From: Pelagibius marinus
GTDB lineage: Bacteria; Pseudomonadota; Alphaproteobacteria; Kiloniellales; Kiloniellaceae
Length of the DNA stretch: 64,000 nucleotides
Reading direction: 5' to 3'
NCBI RefSeq assembly: GCF_014925385.1
Contig: NZ_JACSDK010000018.1
Span: 62,001 to 126,000 of the forward strand
Shown piece after piece: positions 49,574 through 58,503 of the stretch (the first letter of the stretch is position 1; the number at the start of each line of letters is the position of its first letter). A program made the position numbers and the translations under genes. A model generated the notes under the pieces. That model was not told the origin of the DNA. It was given only the letters and a program-made list of their open reading frames with translations, and did no database searches.

Positions 49574-50272
49574 ATGGCCGGCGTCGCAAAGCAACCCGCC
49601 TCGCGGCAGAGCAGCAGCCACATCGTCGCCCTGCTGAGCCTGAAGATTCTGCTTCTGGCTTTCTTCATTCTTCTGAACGCGCTTTCCAGCTTCGAGGAAG
49701 AGAAGCGCTCGGCTGTCGTCGACAGCGTGCGCGAAGCTTTCCAGGGCGTCTTGCCGTCAACGGTCAACCTGCGCCGCAGCCCGGCGGCCCTCGACATTTT
49801 CAAGGGCGCCGAGCAGATCATCGACGAACTGCATCAGCTTTTCGGCGGCGACCTGCCAATCGTCGAACGCCAGGACAGCCCCGGCAGTTGGACCCTGCAG
49901 GTCGACATTCCCGAAGACCAGCTCTTCGCCGAAGGCAGCCGCGAACTGCTGCCCGACGGCGCGGAGACGCTGCGCCTGATTGCCGGCGTGCTGGGCGATC
50001 CTACGGTCGCCAGGCCCAGCTACCGCCTGGACCTGCTGTACGGCCTGCAGGGCCGCAAAAGCGGCCTGGAGGGGCATCGCGAGGCTCTGGTGCGCGCCGG
50101 CGTGCTGGTGCGCGAGTTGGAGCGGCAGGGCCTGGAGGCGCCGCGCCTTTCCACCGGCCTGCTGCCGTCTTTCACAGGTCAGGTGCGCTTCTACTTCACC
50201 ATCCAACTCGACACGCCCCAGAGCGATACGTCCCGGCCCGAGGGGCCGGCGGCGGGCGCTGGGGAGAACTGA
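49574..50272 (+). CDS. MotB-like protein lacking the ion-binding Asp
   Basis: 232 residues with MotB plan. A single N-terminal transmembrane helix is HIVALLSLKILLLAFFILLN. A periplasmic part has an OmpA-like start (VDIPEDQLFAEGSRELLPDG). When aligned on the FF-x-LL of the true MotB that follows, the essential proton-binding Asp (D55 there) falls on Ser22, and a Lys lies two residues later. The typical OmpA peptidoglycan-binding motif (NxxLSxxRA) is not evident. It cannot conduct ions in the normal way, so a regulatory or MotC-like stator role is possible. It is one base from motB. Confidence 0.75.
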   Translation: MAGVAKQPASRQSSSHIVALLSLKILLLAFFILLNALSSFEEEKRSAVVDSVREAFQGVLPSTVNLRRSPAALDIFKGAEQIIDELHQLFGGDLPIVERQDSPGSWTLQVDIPEDQLFAEGSRELLPDGAETLRLIAGVLGDPTVARPSYRLDLLYGLQGRKSGLEGHREALVRAGVLVRELERQGLEAPRLSTGLLPSFTGQVRFYFTIQLDTPQSDTSRPEGPAAGAGEN

Positions 50273-50273
50273 C

Positions 50274-51080
50274 ATGGCCGGCGAGCGCAGCTCCAGAGAC
50301 GCCAAGGCGCGCGGCAAGTCCGACGAGCGCAAGGCGCCGCCCCCGGCGGGGGCGGGCTGGCAGACGATGGCCGGCAGCCTGCTGGTCTACCGCGGGCGCC
50401 AAGATACCTCCCAGGCCTGGCTGCTCACCTTCACCGACCTCGCGGCGCTGATGCTGACCTTCTTCGTGCTGCTGTTTTCCATGTCGACGATCAAGGACGA
50501 GGACTGGCAGAACCTGGTCGACGCCCTGTCGCCGCAGATGCCCAGCCTGCAGGAGGTGACCGTCGCCCTGCCGACCGCCGACAAGGCGGCCGACGCGGTG
50601 GAGCGGGTGCCGGGCACGGACCTGGACTACCTGGCCGCGGTGCTGAAGGAGCAGATGGCCGCCAACGACGTGCTGGGCGGCGCGCAGGTGCGCCGAGAGG
50701 CGGAGAGCCTCGTCATCTCGGTACCCGGCGATCTGCTGTTCCCGCCGGGCGCCATCGAGCTGGGTAAGGCCGGCGAGAAGGCGGTCTTCACCCTCAGCGG
50801 CGTGCTGCGCAACCTGCGCAACGTCATCGAGGTGGCCGGCCACGCCGACCCCAACCAGCCGCAGTCTCTCTACCCTTCCAACTGGGAGCTTTCGCTCGCC
50901 CGGGCGGCGGCGGTCTCCGGGCGCCTTACCAAGCTGGGTTATCAGGGCAGCATCGTCGTGCGCGGCTACGGCGCCGCTCAATTTCAGGACATCGACGCCG
51001 AGCTGTCTGCCGAGGAACGGCTGGCCCAGGCGCGCCGCGTCGATATCGTGGTGCACAGCTACGCCGAGGAGGTGCGCTGA
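50274..51080 (+). CDS. motB: Flagellar motor stator protein MotB
   Basis: 268 residues from the ATG at 50274. The stator helix is AWLLTFTDLAALMLTFFVLL with the ion-binding Asp55. The plug region SPQMPSLQEVTVALPTADKA follows. The OmpA/MotB peptidoglycan-binding domain (about 130-265) includes IEVAGHADPNQPQSLYPSNW and WELSLARAAAVSGRLTKLGY. Partner MotA is at 9943. The stop overlaps the next ATG by one base (TGATG). Confidence 0.95.
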   Translation: MAGERSSRDAKARGKSDERKAPPPAGAGWQTMAGSLLVYRGRQDTSQAWLLTFTDLAALMLTFFVLLFSMSTIKDEDWQNLVDALSPQMPSLQEVTVALPTADKAADAVERVPGTDLDYLAAVLKEQMAANDVLGGAQVRREAESLVISVPGDLLFPPGAIELGKAGEKAVFTLSGVLRNLRNVIEVAGHADPNQPQSLYPSNWELSLARAAAVSGRLTKLGYQGSIVVRGYGAAQFQDIDAELSAEERLAQARRVDIVVHSYAEEVR

Positions 51081-54000
51081 TGCGGGCGTTGCTCTTCGGC
51101 CTCTTCCTGATCTTTGCCGTTGCCGTGCCGGCCGGCGCCGCCGACAGCGTGGCCGTTCGCGGCGGTATTCATGAGAGCTATGGCCGTATCGTCTTCGACT
51201 GGCCGCGCCGCGTCGACTACGAGGCGCGCGTCGAGGACGGCCGCCTGGTGATTCGCTTCAGCGAGCCCGCAGACTTCCAGGGCAGGGTGATGCGGGACGG
51301 CCTGGCGGGTTATGCCGCCGCGCCGCAGGCCTCCAGCGACGGCCGGACCCTGAGCCTGCCGCTGACCGCCGGCCACGGGCTGAAGCACTTCCGCCTCGAC
51401 AACAAGGTGGTGGTCGACCTGCAGAAGGCCCCGGCCGAAGCCCCCCGGGCTGCAGAGACGGCAAAGGCCGGGCAACCGCCGAAGGACGCCGCGGCGGCGC
51501 CGAAAGCCGGGCTGCCCAAGGTACGGGTGCGCGGCGGCCAGCACGGCGGCTTCAGCCGCCTGGTCTTCGATTGGGCCGAGCCGGTGGGCAGCGTTCTGGA
51601 GGAAGCGCCCGGGCGCGCGCGCATCGTCTTCGACCGCCCGGCGGACTTCGATACCGCCGGCCTGCGTCCCGAACGCCTGGCGCAGGTCGCCGGCGTCTCC
51701 GCCGCCGAGGACGGCGTCACCGTCGAGGTGCCCGAGGGCAGCCGACTGAAGGTCACCCGCAGCGGGGCGAAGGTGGTGCTGGATATCTTCGCCGAGGCCC
51801 GGCCGGAGAAGCAGAAAGCCGCGCCGCCGGCGGCGAAGGAGGCCCCGGACGCGGCGGAGCCGAAGGTGGCGGATCTGACGCCACGCCAAACGCCGCAGCC
51901 ACAGCCTAGCGAAAAGCCTGCTGAAAAGCCCGCCGAGGCAGCGGCTGAGAAGGCCCCGGCCGTGGCGGAGAGCCCGGTGCCGACACCGCTGGTGCCCAAG
52001 ACGATGGGCGGCAAGGTGGAGGCGACGCCGCGTTCCGCGCAGCCGCCGCGCCATGCCGCGGCCGCGCCGCCGGCAGCGGCGAAGGTCCCGGCACAGGAAG
52101 CCGCCGCGCCCGCCAAGCCGAAACCGGCCACCGAGGCCGCGGCCAAGCCGGCCGCGAAAGCCGCTCAGGCCGATCCGATCAAGGCGCAGGGCGATCCGGG
52201 GAAGACCGCGCCGGCCAAGGTGGCGGCCATTCCCGACAGCGCCCGCGGCGGATTCGCCATCAAGACCGAGCCGACGCCGAGCTTCATGACCTCGCGGGCC
52301 CAGGGCCCGAAGGCGGAAGCCTTCGTGCCGGTGGTCATGACTTTCTCCTGGCAGCGCCCCACGGCGGCGGCGGCCTTCCGGCGCGGCGAGAACCTCTGGC
52401 TCGTCTTCGACCGGCCGGCGCCCAAGGACGTGGTCGAGCGCATCGCCGCATCGGCGCCGCATCTGGGCGAGGTGCGCCTGATGGAGGACGGAGGCTCGAC
52501 CATCCTGATCATCGGCGCGGCCCCCACCGTGGCACCCCGGCTCAGCCGCGAAGGCAGCCGCTGGACGGTTGACCTGCGCCCCCGCAGCCCGCTGCCGGAA
52601 CGCGGCCTGGCCGCGCCGGTCATCGAGTCGCCGACAGACGAAGCGGGAGGCGTCGCCCGCATCCGCTTCCCGGTGATCGGCGCCGGGCGCATGCTTTGGG
52701 TCAGCGATCCGAACGCCGGCGACCGCCTGGTGGTCGTGCCGACGCGCGGCGCCGGCATGGGACTGACCCTGCCGTACAGCTTCCCGCAGTTTCGCAGTCT
52801 GCAGACCCATCAGGGCATCGCCCTGCAGCCGTTGAGCCCGGGGATCGAGGTAGCCACCATCCGCAGCGGCGTCCTGGTGCGCGACCGTCACGGGCTGCTG
52901 GTTTCCAACGCGGAGGAACGCCGCAGCGCCGAGCGCGCGGCGGATCCGCTGAGCAACAGCCCGGGCCTTTTCGACCTGGCGGCCTGGCGGCGCGGCGGGA
53001 TCGAGGACTATCAGGACAACCGCCAGAGCCTGCAGCACGCCCTGCGTGGCCTGCAGGGCGAGCGCCTGGGTATCGCCCGGCTCGACCTGGCGCGCTTTTA
53101 CTTCGCCCATGGCCTGGACAGCGAGACCCTCGGGTCGATCGAGGTGATCGAGGCGGAGAACCCGCGCCTGGCGCTGGACCCGGAAGTGCACCTGCTGAAG
53201 GGCGCCAGCCAGATCCTGCTGCAGGATTTCCGCGGTGCTGCCGTCAGCCTCGCCCATCCGGCCCTGGTCGGGGAGCGGGAAGCTTTGCTGTGGCAGGCCG
53301 CGCTGGCCGCCCAGGCGGAGGACTGGCAGGCGGCGGCGACCGGCTTCGCCGAGACCCTGGACCTGATCGACAGTTATCCGCGCAACGTGCGTTTCGACCT
53401 TGGCCTGGCGGCGGCGGAATCCTTCCTGCGCGCCGGCAACCTGGAGGCCGCGACCATACAGCTCGGCGCCTTGCTGCGCGCCCAGCCCGATAAGCGGGAG
53501 CTGGCCCGGGTGAAGATCATCCAGGGCGCGCTGCGGCTTGCCAACGGCGATCCCGAGCAAGCGCGCAAGCTGTGGACCGAGGCCCGCGACGGGCCGCACC
53601 GCCCCACCCAGGCGCGCGCCCGCCTGGCGCTGATCGACCTGGGCATGGAACTGGGATCGCTGTCGTCCTCAGCGGCCATTGCCGAGCTGGAACGCCTGCG
53701 TTTCGCCTGGCGCGGCGACCTCTTCGAATTCACCCTGCTGCGCAAGCTGGCCGATCTCTACGCGCAGGAGAACCTCCATCGTGAGGCGCTCTATGCGCTG
53801 CGCGAGGCGGTCAGCAACTTCCCGGACAGTCCGGCGGCGCGCAACGCGGCGCAGCGCATGCGCGAAGTCTTCGCCGAGATCTACCGCGGCCCCGGAGACC
53901 CGGAAGTGCCGCCGCTGCGCGCCCTGGCGCTGTATCAGGAATTCATGGAGCTGACCCCTGTGGGTCCCGAGGGCGACCGCATGATCGCCGCCCTGGCCGA

Positions 54001-54664
54001 TCGCCTGGTCGAGGTCGACCTGCTGGATCGCGCCGGGGAGCTGCTGGAAGGCCAGGTGCGCTATCGCCTGGAGGGCCAGGAGAAGGCGCGCATCGGCGCC
54101 CGCCTGGCGCTGGTGCGCCTGCTCGACCGCAATCCCGAAGCGGCGCTGGATGCACTGCAGATCAGCGAGGCCGAGGATATCGGCGACAAGCTGAAGAAGC
54201 AGCGCCGCCAGCTGCGCGCCCGCGGCCTGTCGGACCTGGAGCGCACCGACGAAGCCCTGAAGTTGCTGGAAGGCGACAACAGCCTGGATGCGGAAAACCT
54301 GCGCGCCGATATCCACTGGCGTCAGCGCCAATGGCCCTCGGCGGTCACCTCCCTCGCGAAACTCATCCCCCTGCTGCCGCCGCGCCGCCCGATGGCTGAG
54401 GAAGAAAGCCAGCTCGTCGTGAACCTGGCTGTCGCGCTCATGCTGTCGGACCAGGCGGTTGAGTTGGAGGACCTGAACCGGCGCTATGGCGCGGCCATGG
54501 CCAAGGGCCCCCACGCCGACACCTTCAAGCTACTGGTCGGCGACGGCGAAAAGGTCGCGATCACCTCCATTGCCGACGAGCTCGGCAAGGTGAGCGAGGC
54601 ACAGGACTTCATGACCAATTACCGCGAACGCCTGCGCCAAGGCAACCTCAGCCAGCTCAACTAG
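51080..54664 (+). CDS. Large exported TPR protein of the motor operon
   Basis: 1194 residues. The signal peptide is MRALLFGLFLIFAVAVPAGA. Residues about 25-115 and 145-235 are two AMIN-like beta modules of similar sequence (GRIVFDWPRRVDYEARVEDG and SRLVFDWAEPVGSVLEEAPG). A low-complexity Ala/Pro/Lys linker spans about 240-390, and a third related module covers about 410-490. The C-terminal half (about 600-1190) is a long helical TPR-like solenoid. Translational coupling to motB suggests a periplasmic or cell-envelope scaffold for the stator (inference). I do not recognise a named orthologue. Confidence 0.7.
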   Translation: MRALLFGLFLIFAVAVPAGAADSVAVRGGIHESYGRIVFDWPRRVDYEARVEDGRLVIRFSEPADFQGRVMRDGLAGYAAAPQASSDGRTLSLPLTAGHGLKHFRLDNKVVVDLQKAPAEAPRAAETAKAGQPPKDAAAAPKAGLPKVRVRGGQHGGFSRLVFDWAEPVGSVLEEAPGRARIVFDRPADFDTAGLRPERLAQVAGVSAAEDGVTVEVPEGSRLKVTRSGAKVVLDIFAEARPEKQKAAPPAAKEAPDAAEPKVADLTPRQTPQPQPSEKPAEKPAEAAAEKAPAVAESPVPTPLVPKTMGGKVEATPRSAQPPRHAAAAPPAAAKVPAQEAAAPAKPKPATEAAAKPAAKAAQADPIKAQGDPGKTAPAKVAAIPDSARGGFAIKTEPTPSFMTSRAQGPKAEAFVPVVMTFSWQRPTAAAAFRRGENLWLVFDRPAPKDVVERIAASAPHLGEVRLMEDGGSTILIIGAAPTVAPRLSREGSRWTVDLRPRSPLPERGLAAPVIESPTDEAGGVARIRFPVIGAGRMLWVSDPNAGDRLVVVPTRGAGMGLTLPYSFPQFRSLQTHQGIALQPLSPGIEVATIRSGVLVRDRHGLLVSNAEERRSAERAADPLSNSPGLFDLAAWRRGGIEDYQDNRQSLQHALRGLQGERLGIARLDLARFYFAHGLDSETLGSIEVIEAENPRLALDPEVHLLKGASQILLQDFRGAAVSLAHPALVGEREALLWQAALAAQAEDWQAAATGFAETLDLIDSYPRNVRFDLGLAAAESFLRAGNLEAATIQLGALLRAQPDKRELARVKIIQGALRLANGDPEQARKLWTEARDGPHRPTQARARLALIDLGMELGSLSSSAAIAELERLRFAWRGDLFEFTLLRKLADLYAQENLHREALYALREAVSNFPDSPAARNAAQRMREVFAEIYRGPGDPEVPPLRALALYQEFMELTPVGPEGDRMIAALADRLVEVDLLDRAGELLEGQVRYRLEGQEKARIGARLALVRLLDRNPEAALDALQISEAEDIGDKLKKQRRQLRARGLSDLERTDEALKLLEGDNSLDAENLRADIHWRQRQWPSAVTSLAKLIPLLPPRRPMAEEESQLVVNLAVALMLSDQAVELEDLNRRYGAAMAKGPHADTFKLLVGDGEKVAITSIADELGKVSEAQDFMTNYRERLRQGNLSQLN

Positions 54665-56040
54665 ATTTCGCTGGGTGCCGCTGCCAAGGCTGGCGCTTCC
54701 AACGGGGCCAGCAGGCCGTCGACGAAAGCGCCGCTGTCGGCGAAGCCGTCGACCGCCCGGCAGGCGTCAACCAGCGCCGCGCATCTTCTTTCGCCCAGCA
54801 GCGGCTTCGCCAGCCCCTTGAACTTCTCTTCCAGCTCGGCATCGCTGAAAGGCGTTTCAGGATCGCCGCGCGCCGGGCAGGGCTCGGAGACCAGGCGGCG
54901 ACCGTCCGCCAGGTCGATGACCGCATGGGCCCAGCGCTCCGCCGGGAAGCGGGCACAGTAGGCGGGCTCCTCCACCAACACCATGGCCTCGCTGAGGGCC
55001 ACCACCTCCGGGTCGGCCAGGCCCGGCCCGTCGATCTCGGCGACACCCAGGCGGCCGCGCAGCAGTGCCGCGGCGACCGGGAAGGGCAGGGAGTACTGGG
55101 CTTCGTCGGTGGTCCGCGGCCGCCGGGTCGTCAGGCGCACCGCCTCGGTGAAGCTGTGGATGGTCACGCGCGCGCCGGCCTGGGACGCAATGTCATGCGA
55201 TCGCCTGAGGGACAACACCGCCTCCACCGCCGGCTGGGCCCAGCGGCAGACCGGATAGGCCTTGATGTACTGCTCCTCGATGGTCCAGCGCCGGCCGAGG
55301 TCGCGCCAGGTCGCCGCCGTCGCGTCACCGGTCACGGTCACGGCGGGTGCGCCGGTGAAGCCTTCGGCCGCCAGCAGGGCGGCACTGACGCCGGCCAGGG
55401 CACCCATGGCGGATCCGTCCTTCAGCATGGTCGGGTGGTCGATGACCCGCATCATCTGGCTGCGCGGGCCGTAGTACTCGGCGATGCCGAGGGCATGGGC
55501 GGTTTGCGGCCGGGAGAGCCCCAGTGCGCGGGCGCCGAGCGCCGCGGCGGCCAGCGCGTTCCAGGCGCCGGAGGTGTGGTAGTCGGCGACGCTGGCGTGC
55601 AGCGCGATCCCGGCGCGCGTTGCGACCTCGTAGCCCAGCACCAGGCGGGTCAGGAACTCCGCGCCGCTGCAGGGCGCCAGCTCGTCGCAGAAGGCGAGCA
55701 GCGCCGGCAGCACGGTGACCCCGGCGTGCCCCTTGGTCAGGCGGTGGCCGTCGTGGGCGTCGATGGAATCGATGCTGCCCGCCCCGGCCAGGGCCGCACC
55801 CTGGGGCGCAACCCGCCGCCCGTCGAAGAGCAGGCGCGCGCCGGCCTCGCCGGCGCCGTGGAAGCGGGCGGCATGGTCGCGCAGGATGCGGCTGGCCCGG
55901 GTGGCGCTGCCGGCGGCCGCGGTGCCCAGGGTGTCGAGCAGCAGGCGGCGTCCCGCATGGCGGGCGCTCTCCGGAATGTCGGCGTATTGCAGTGCGTGGA
56001 TGAAGTCGATGCAATCGCCGGATAGGGCTGCGTTGGGCAT
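54661..56040 (-). CDS. MmgE/PrpD family protein
   Basis: 459 residues of the MmgE/PrpD fold (2-methylcitrate dehydratase relatives). Characteristic blocks are ARHAGRRLLLDTLGTAAAGS, GSIDSIDAHDGHRLTKGHAG, VLPALLAFCDELAPCSGAEF, LTRLVLGYEVATRAGIALHA and TIEEQYIKAYPVCRWAQPAV. The substrate cannot be assigned: no prpB, prpC or acnD relatives are nearby. It converges on the TPR gene with a 4-bp overlap of stop codons, so no terminator separates them. Unrelated to flagella as far as I can see. Confidence 0.88.
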   Translation of the reverse strand: MPNAALSGDCIDFIHALQYADIPESARHAGRRLLLDTLGTAAAGSATRASRILRDHAARFHGAGEAGARLLFDGRRVAPQGAALAGAGSIDSIDAHDGHRLTKGHAGVTVLPALLAFCDELAPCSGAEFLTRLVLGYEVATRAGIALHASVADYHTSGAWNALAAAALGARALGLSRPQTAHALGIAEYYGPRSQMMRVIDHPTMLKDGSAMGALAGVSAALLAAEGFTGAPAVTVTGDATAATWRDLGRRWTIEEQYIKAYPVCRWAQPAVEAVLSLRRSHDIASQAGARVTIHSFTEAVRLTTRRPRTTDEAQYSLPFPVAAALLRGRLGVAEIDGPGLADPEVVALSEAMVLVEEPAYCARFPAERWAHAVIDLADGRRLVSEPCPARGDPETPFSDAELEEKFKGLAKPLLGERRCAALVDACRAVDGFADSGAFVDGLLAPLEAPALAAAPSEI

Positions 56041-56158
56041 GCGGGGGCCTTTGCGTGGCGGTGATGCCTCAGCCTGCCGTTTTCCCGAAAGGGCGGATTT
56101 CCGCTATGCGCCCTTCTCTGGTCCAGGCTCGCCCCGGTGCGGCTTTCCGGCGGGACCG

Positions 56159-56665
56159 TCAGCAGTCGGGGCAGCGGGTGTGCAGCACCCTGATGGGACG
56201 GTCGTCGATCTCGATATCGCCCTGGCGGATGACCTCCCAGCAATTCTGCCAACCTTGTCCGGCATAGAGCCGGTGGCAGCCTTCGCACTCGACAATGGTC
56301 CGGGCCTTCTCCGGCGTGCCGGCGGCGGGCTGCTGCTGACGGTCGAAGGCGTACTGCAGGGCGGCGACGAAGACGACCTCGCCCAGGCTGCCCGGCGCGA
56401 TGGTCATGGTCATGTGGCGTTCGACGGTGGGGGAATCGCAGCGGAAGGGAACGGTGATCGGCGCCGCCTTCTGGCGCACCTCGTGGACCATGCAGCGGTA
56501 GAGGCTGCGGTTGCCTTCGTCGGCAATGAAGTCCCAGAGCTTGTGCCCGAGGACGGCCATAGGGTCGGCAACGCCGCCGTTTTCCTCAGCGAAACGCGGC
56601 CATTCCTCATTCACCTCGGAGATGCGGTCATCCCCGTCGATGCAATAGATCACTGAACCCGACAT
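56159..56665 (-). CDS. PAS-like protein with C-terminal zinc-ribbon-like motif
   Basis: 168 residues. Residues about 1-110 look like a PAS-type sensor (VIYCIDGDDRISEVNEEWPR, then VLGHKLWDFIADEGNRSLYR). The C-terminal 50 residues have Cys pairs, ECEGCHRLYAGQ and HTRCPDC at the very end, likely to bind Zn. No output domain. A small redox or ligand sensor is plausible, but no family was recognised. Confidence 0.6.
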   Translation of the reverse strand: MSGSVIYCIDGDDRISEVNEEWPRFAEENGGVADPMAVLGHKLWDFIADEGNRSLYRCMVHEVRQKAAPITVPFRCDSPTVERHMTMTIAPGSLGEVVFVAALQYAFDRQQQPAAGTPEKARTIVECEGCHRLYAGQGWQNCWEVIRQGDIEIDDRPIRVLHTRCPDC

Positions 56666-56748
56666 CGGCCCTCAGCTGCCCAACTTCCAGGCTCCGGTAT
56701 GGCGTGTGGGGTGCAGTCTAGCACAGGGGCCAGTGCCAGATGAAGGCG

Positions 56749-56788
56749 CGCCCCACCGCACGCCCCACCGCACGCCCCACCGCACGCC
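56749..56788. repeat. 12-bp tandem repeat
   Basis: CGCCCCACCGCA is repeated three times plus a partial fourth, in the 169-bp gap between the HisA-like gene and the PAS/zinc gene. It is non-coding, and nothing else was seen in the gap. Confidence 0.85.
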
Positions 56789-56834
56789 TTGGAAGATTGC
56801 TGCGGAGCGGCAAGGCGCCGACAGAGGTTCTGTC

Positions 56835-57578
56835 CTAAAGGAACGGCGCCGGCTCCGGCACGGGTTCCCGGACGATCGCCAGCGCCTCGGCCAGCGTAAA
56901 GGCACCGCCGAAGAGGGCACGGCTGGTGATGACGCCGGAAATATTGGGGAGATGCTGGAGCACCGAGACATCCTGCAGCGACTTCACCACGCCACTGGCG
57001 ATCACCGGCGTCTTGATGCCCGCCGCCAGTTCGGTCACCTGCGACAGGCTGCTGTCCGGCTGGTCGTCGTCGCGGTCGATGTCGGTGTAGATGATCGCCG
57101 CCAGCGCCACGTCCTCGAACTGGCGGGCGAACTCTATCGGCGTGAAGATGGTCGCCTCGCGCCAGCCCTCCACCACCACGTGGCCGTCGCGCGCGTCGAC
57201 GGAGACGACCACTTGGCCCGGAAAGCTGGTCGCCGCTTCCTTGACCAGGTGAGGGGACTTCACCGCGGCCGTGGCGAGCACCACCCGCTGGGCGCCGGCG
57301 TCGATCCAGTGATGGACCCGTTCCATGGAGCGGATCGCGCCGCCCACCTGCACCGGGCAGCCGGCTTCGTCGATGATCCGTTGGATGACGTCCGCGTTGT
57401 CGCCCTGGTTGAAGACGGCATCGAGATCGACCACGTGGATCCACTCAGCGCCCTGTTTGGCGAAGTCCCGGGCCGCCTCGATAGGATCGATATCGTAGAC
57501 GATAGGCTCCTCCGAACGGCCCCGCCGGAGGTTCACACAGCGTCCCTTCTGCAGTTCGATGTCCGGATAGATGATCAT
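56835..57578 (-). CDS. HisA-like TIM-barrel protein, divergent active site
   Basis: 247 residues, close to HisA over the whole length: MIIYPDIELQKGRCVNLRRG, WIHVVDLDAVF, VVSVDARDGHVVVEGWREAT and AAIIYTDIDRDDDQPDSS. In standard HisA the N-terminal strand reads YPAIDL with catalytic Asp8; here residue 8 is Glu. Phosphate loops also deviate: GGAIRS for GGGIR, ASGVVKS for ASGGV, ITSRALF for I-GRALY. The second catalytic Asp region (VDARDG) is intact. No other his genes are adjacent. It may be an altered-specificity paralogue; conventional HisA function is uncertain. Confidence 0.72.
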   Translation of the reverse strand: MIIYPDIELQKGRCVNLRRGRSEEPIVYDIDPIEAARDFAKQGAEWIHVVDLDAVFNQGDNADVIQRIIDEAGCPVQVGGAIRSMERVHHWIDAGAQRVVLATAAVKSPHLVKEAATSFPGQVVVSVDARDGHVVVEGWREATIFTPIEFARQFEDVALAAIIYTDIDRDDDQPDSSLSQVTELAAGIKTPVIASGVVKSLQDVSVLQHLPNISGVITSRALFGGAFTLAEALAIVREPVPEPAPFL

Positions 57579-57699
57579 CGCGTCCTCCCGGCTGTTATCG
57601 TTTCGGCTTCTTTGCGAGCCTGATCACCGGATCATTGTGAAACGGTCCGGCGGGCGAGGGAAGGGAAATCGGGAGGGCGCAGCGGGGATGAAACGAGAT

Positions 57700-58371
57700 C
57701 TAGCAGACGTAGTGCTCGAACGGATTGCCGGATGCCGTCATGGGGATGCAGATCTCGCGGACCGTGATGTCGTATACGACGATATTGGGCGGCACGCCGA
57801 ATGTGGAACTGGTGACGCCATCGGTGGTGAGTCGCACAAAGACATCGTCGGGATCGGGCAGTAGGTTTTTGTACCACAAAGGGTAGTTTTCCCAAGCAGT
57901 CCTGAAGCTTTCCTCCGGCCAGTTGGCAGCATCTGGTGATCCGGGATGTAACGCCGCGAAGAGAGCCGACAGCGTCTCGAACGCCCTTCGGCTTTCCTCC
58001 TCTGAATGCTTGACGACAGGCATTAAGATTCGCAGGGAATGGATTCGCTCGTCGTCGCCGGCCATGGTCACCCAGAACGGCAGTTCCGAACCGTGCATGA
58101 CCCAGATCGAGTCCGGCGCCATTCGTTCCATTTCAGCAAGAGCTTTGCTCTCGGCCCGCTCCGCAGCCGGCGTGTCTGCGGGGCGATGGCTATCTAGCAA
58201 TTCTTTAAGCGTCCGCACGGTGGGCGGCGTGCTCTCGCTGCCTTGTGAGAGAATGTGAACTAACTCGCTTCTCTTCAGAAAAAGCCAAGTATCTTCTGTT
58301 CCGGCGGCCTTGGCAGAATGCATTCCGGCCACCGAGAGGAACAGGAGGAAGCTGAAGAAGACTCTGCACAT
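57700..58371 (-). CDS. Hypothetical secreted protein
   Basis: 223 residues. The signal peptide is MCRVFFSFLLFLSVAGMHSA, then KAAG. The mature part is mixed alpha/beta with Trp-rich stretches (FWVTMAGDDERIHSLRILMP, FRTAWENYPLWYKN) and ends in Cys (FEHYVC), with a partner Cys in REICIPMT. No family recognised. It lies between the HisA-like gene and fliP, interrupting the flagellar cluster. Confidence 0.65.
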   Translation of the reverse strand: MCRVFFSFLLFLSVAGMHSAKAAGTEDTWLFLKRSELVHILSQGSESTPPTVRTLKELLDSHRPADTPAAERAESKALAEMERMAPDSIWVMHGSELPFWVTMAGDDERIHSLRILMPVVKHSEEESRRAFETLSALFAALHPGSPDAANWPEESFRTAWENYPLWYKNLLPDPDDVFVRLTTDGVTSSTFGVPPNIVVYDITVREICIPMTASGNPFEHYVC

Positions 58372-58503
58372 GGCCCGTACCCTTCGAAGCTGTACCGGCG
58401 GCGAAGACCGGACCGATGACCAGTGAACATGCGGACTGGCAGCAGTCTAGCTTCTGCTTCAGGTTGAGCAAGAGGGGCAACCGGCGCAAGGCCCACTTTC
58501 CGC

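Noticed and set aside
51059-53599. A long open frame (about 846 codons) on the minus strand opposite the motor TPR gene.
   Set aside because: It is low-complexity Arg/Gly/Ala/Gln sequence produced by GC-rich codon shadowing. The plus-strand frame has a signal peptide and coherent domains.
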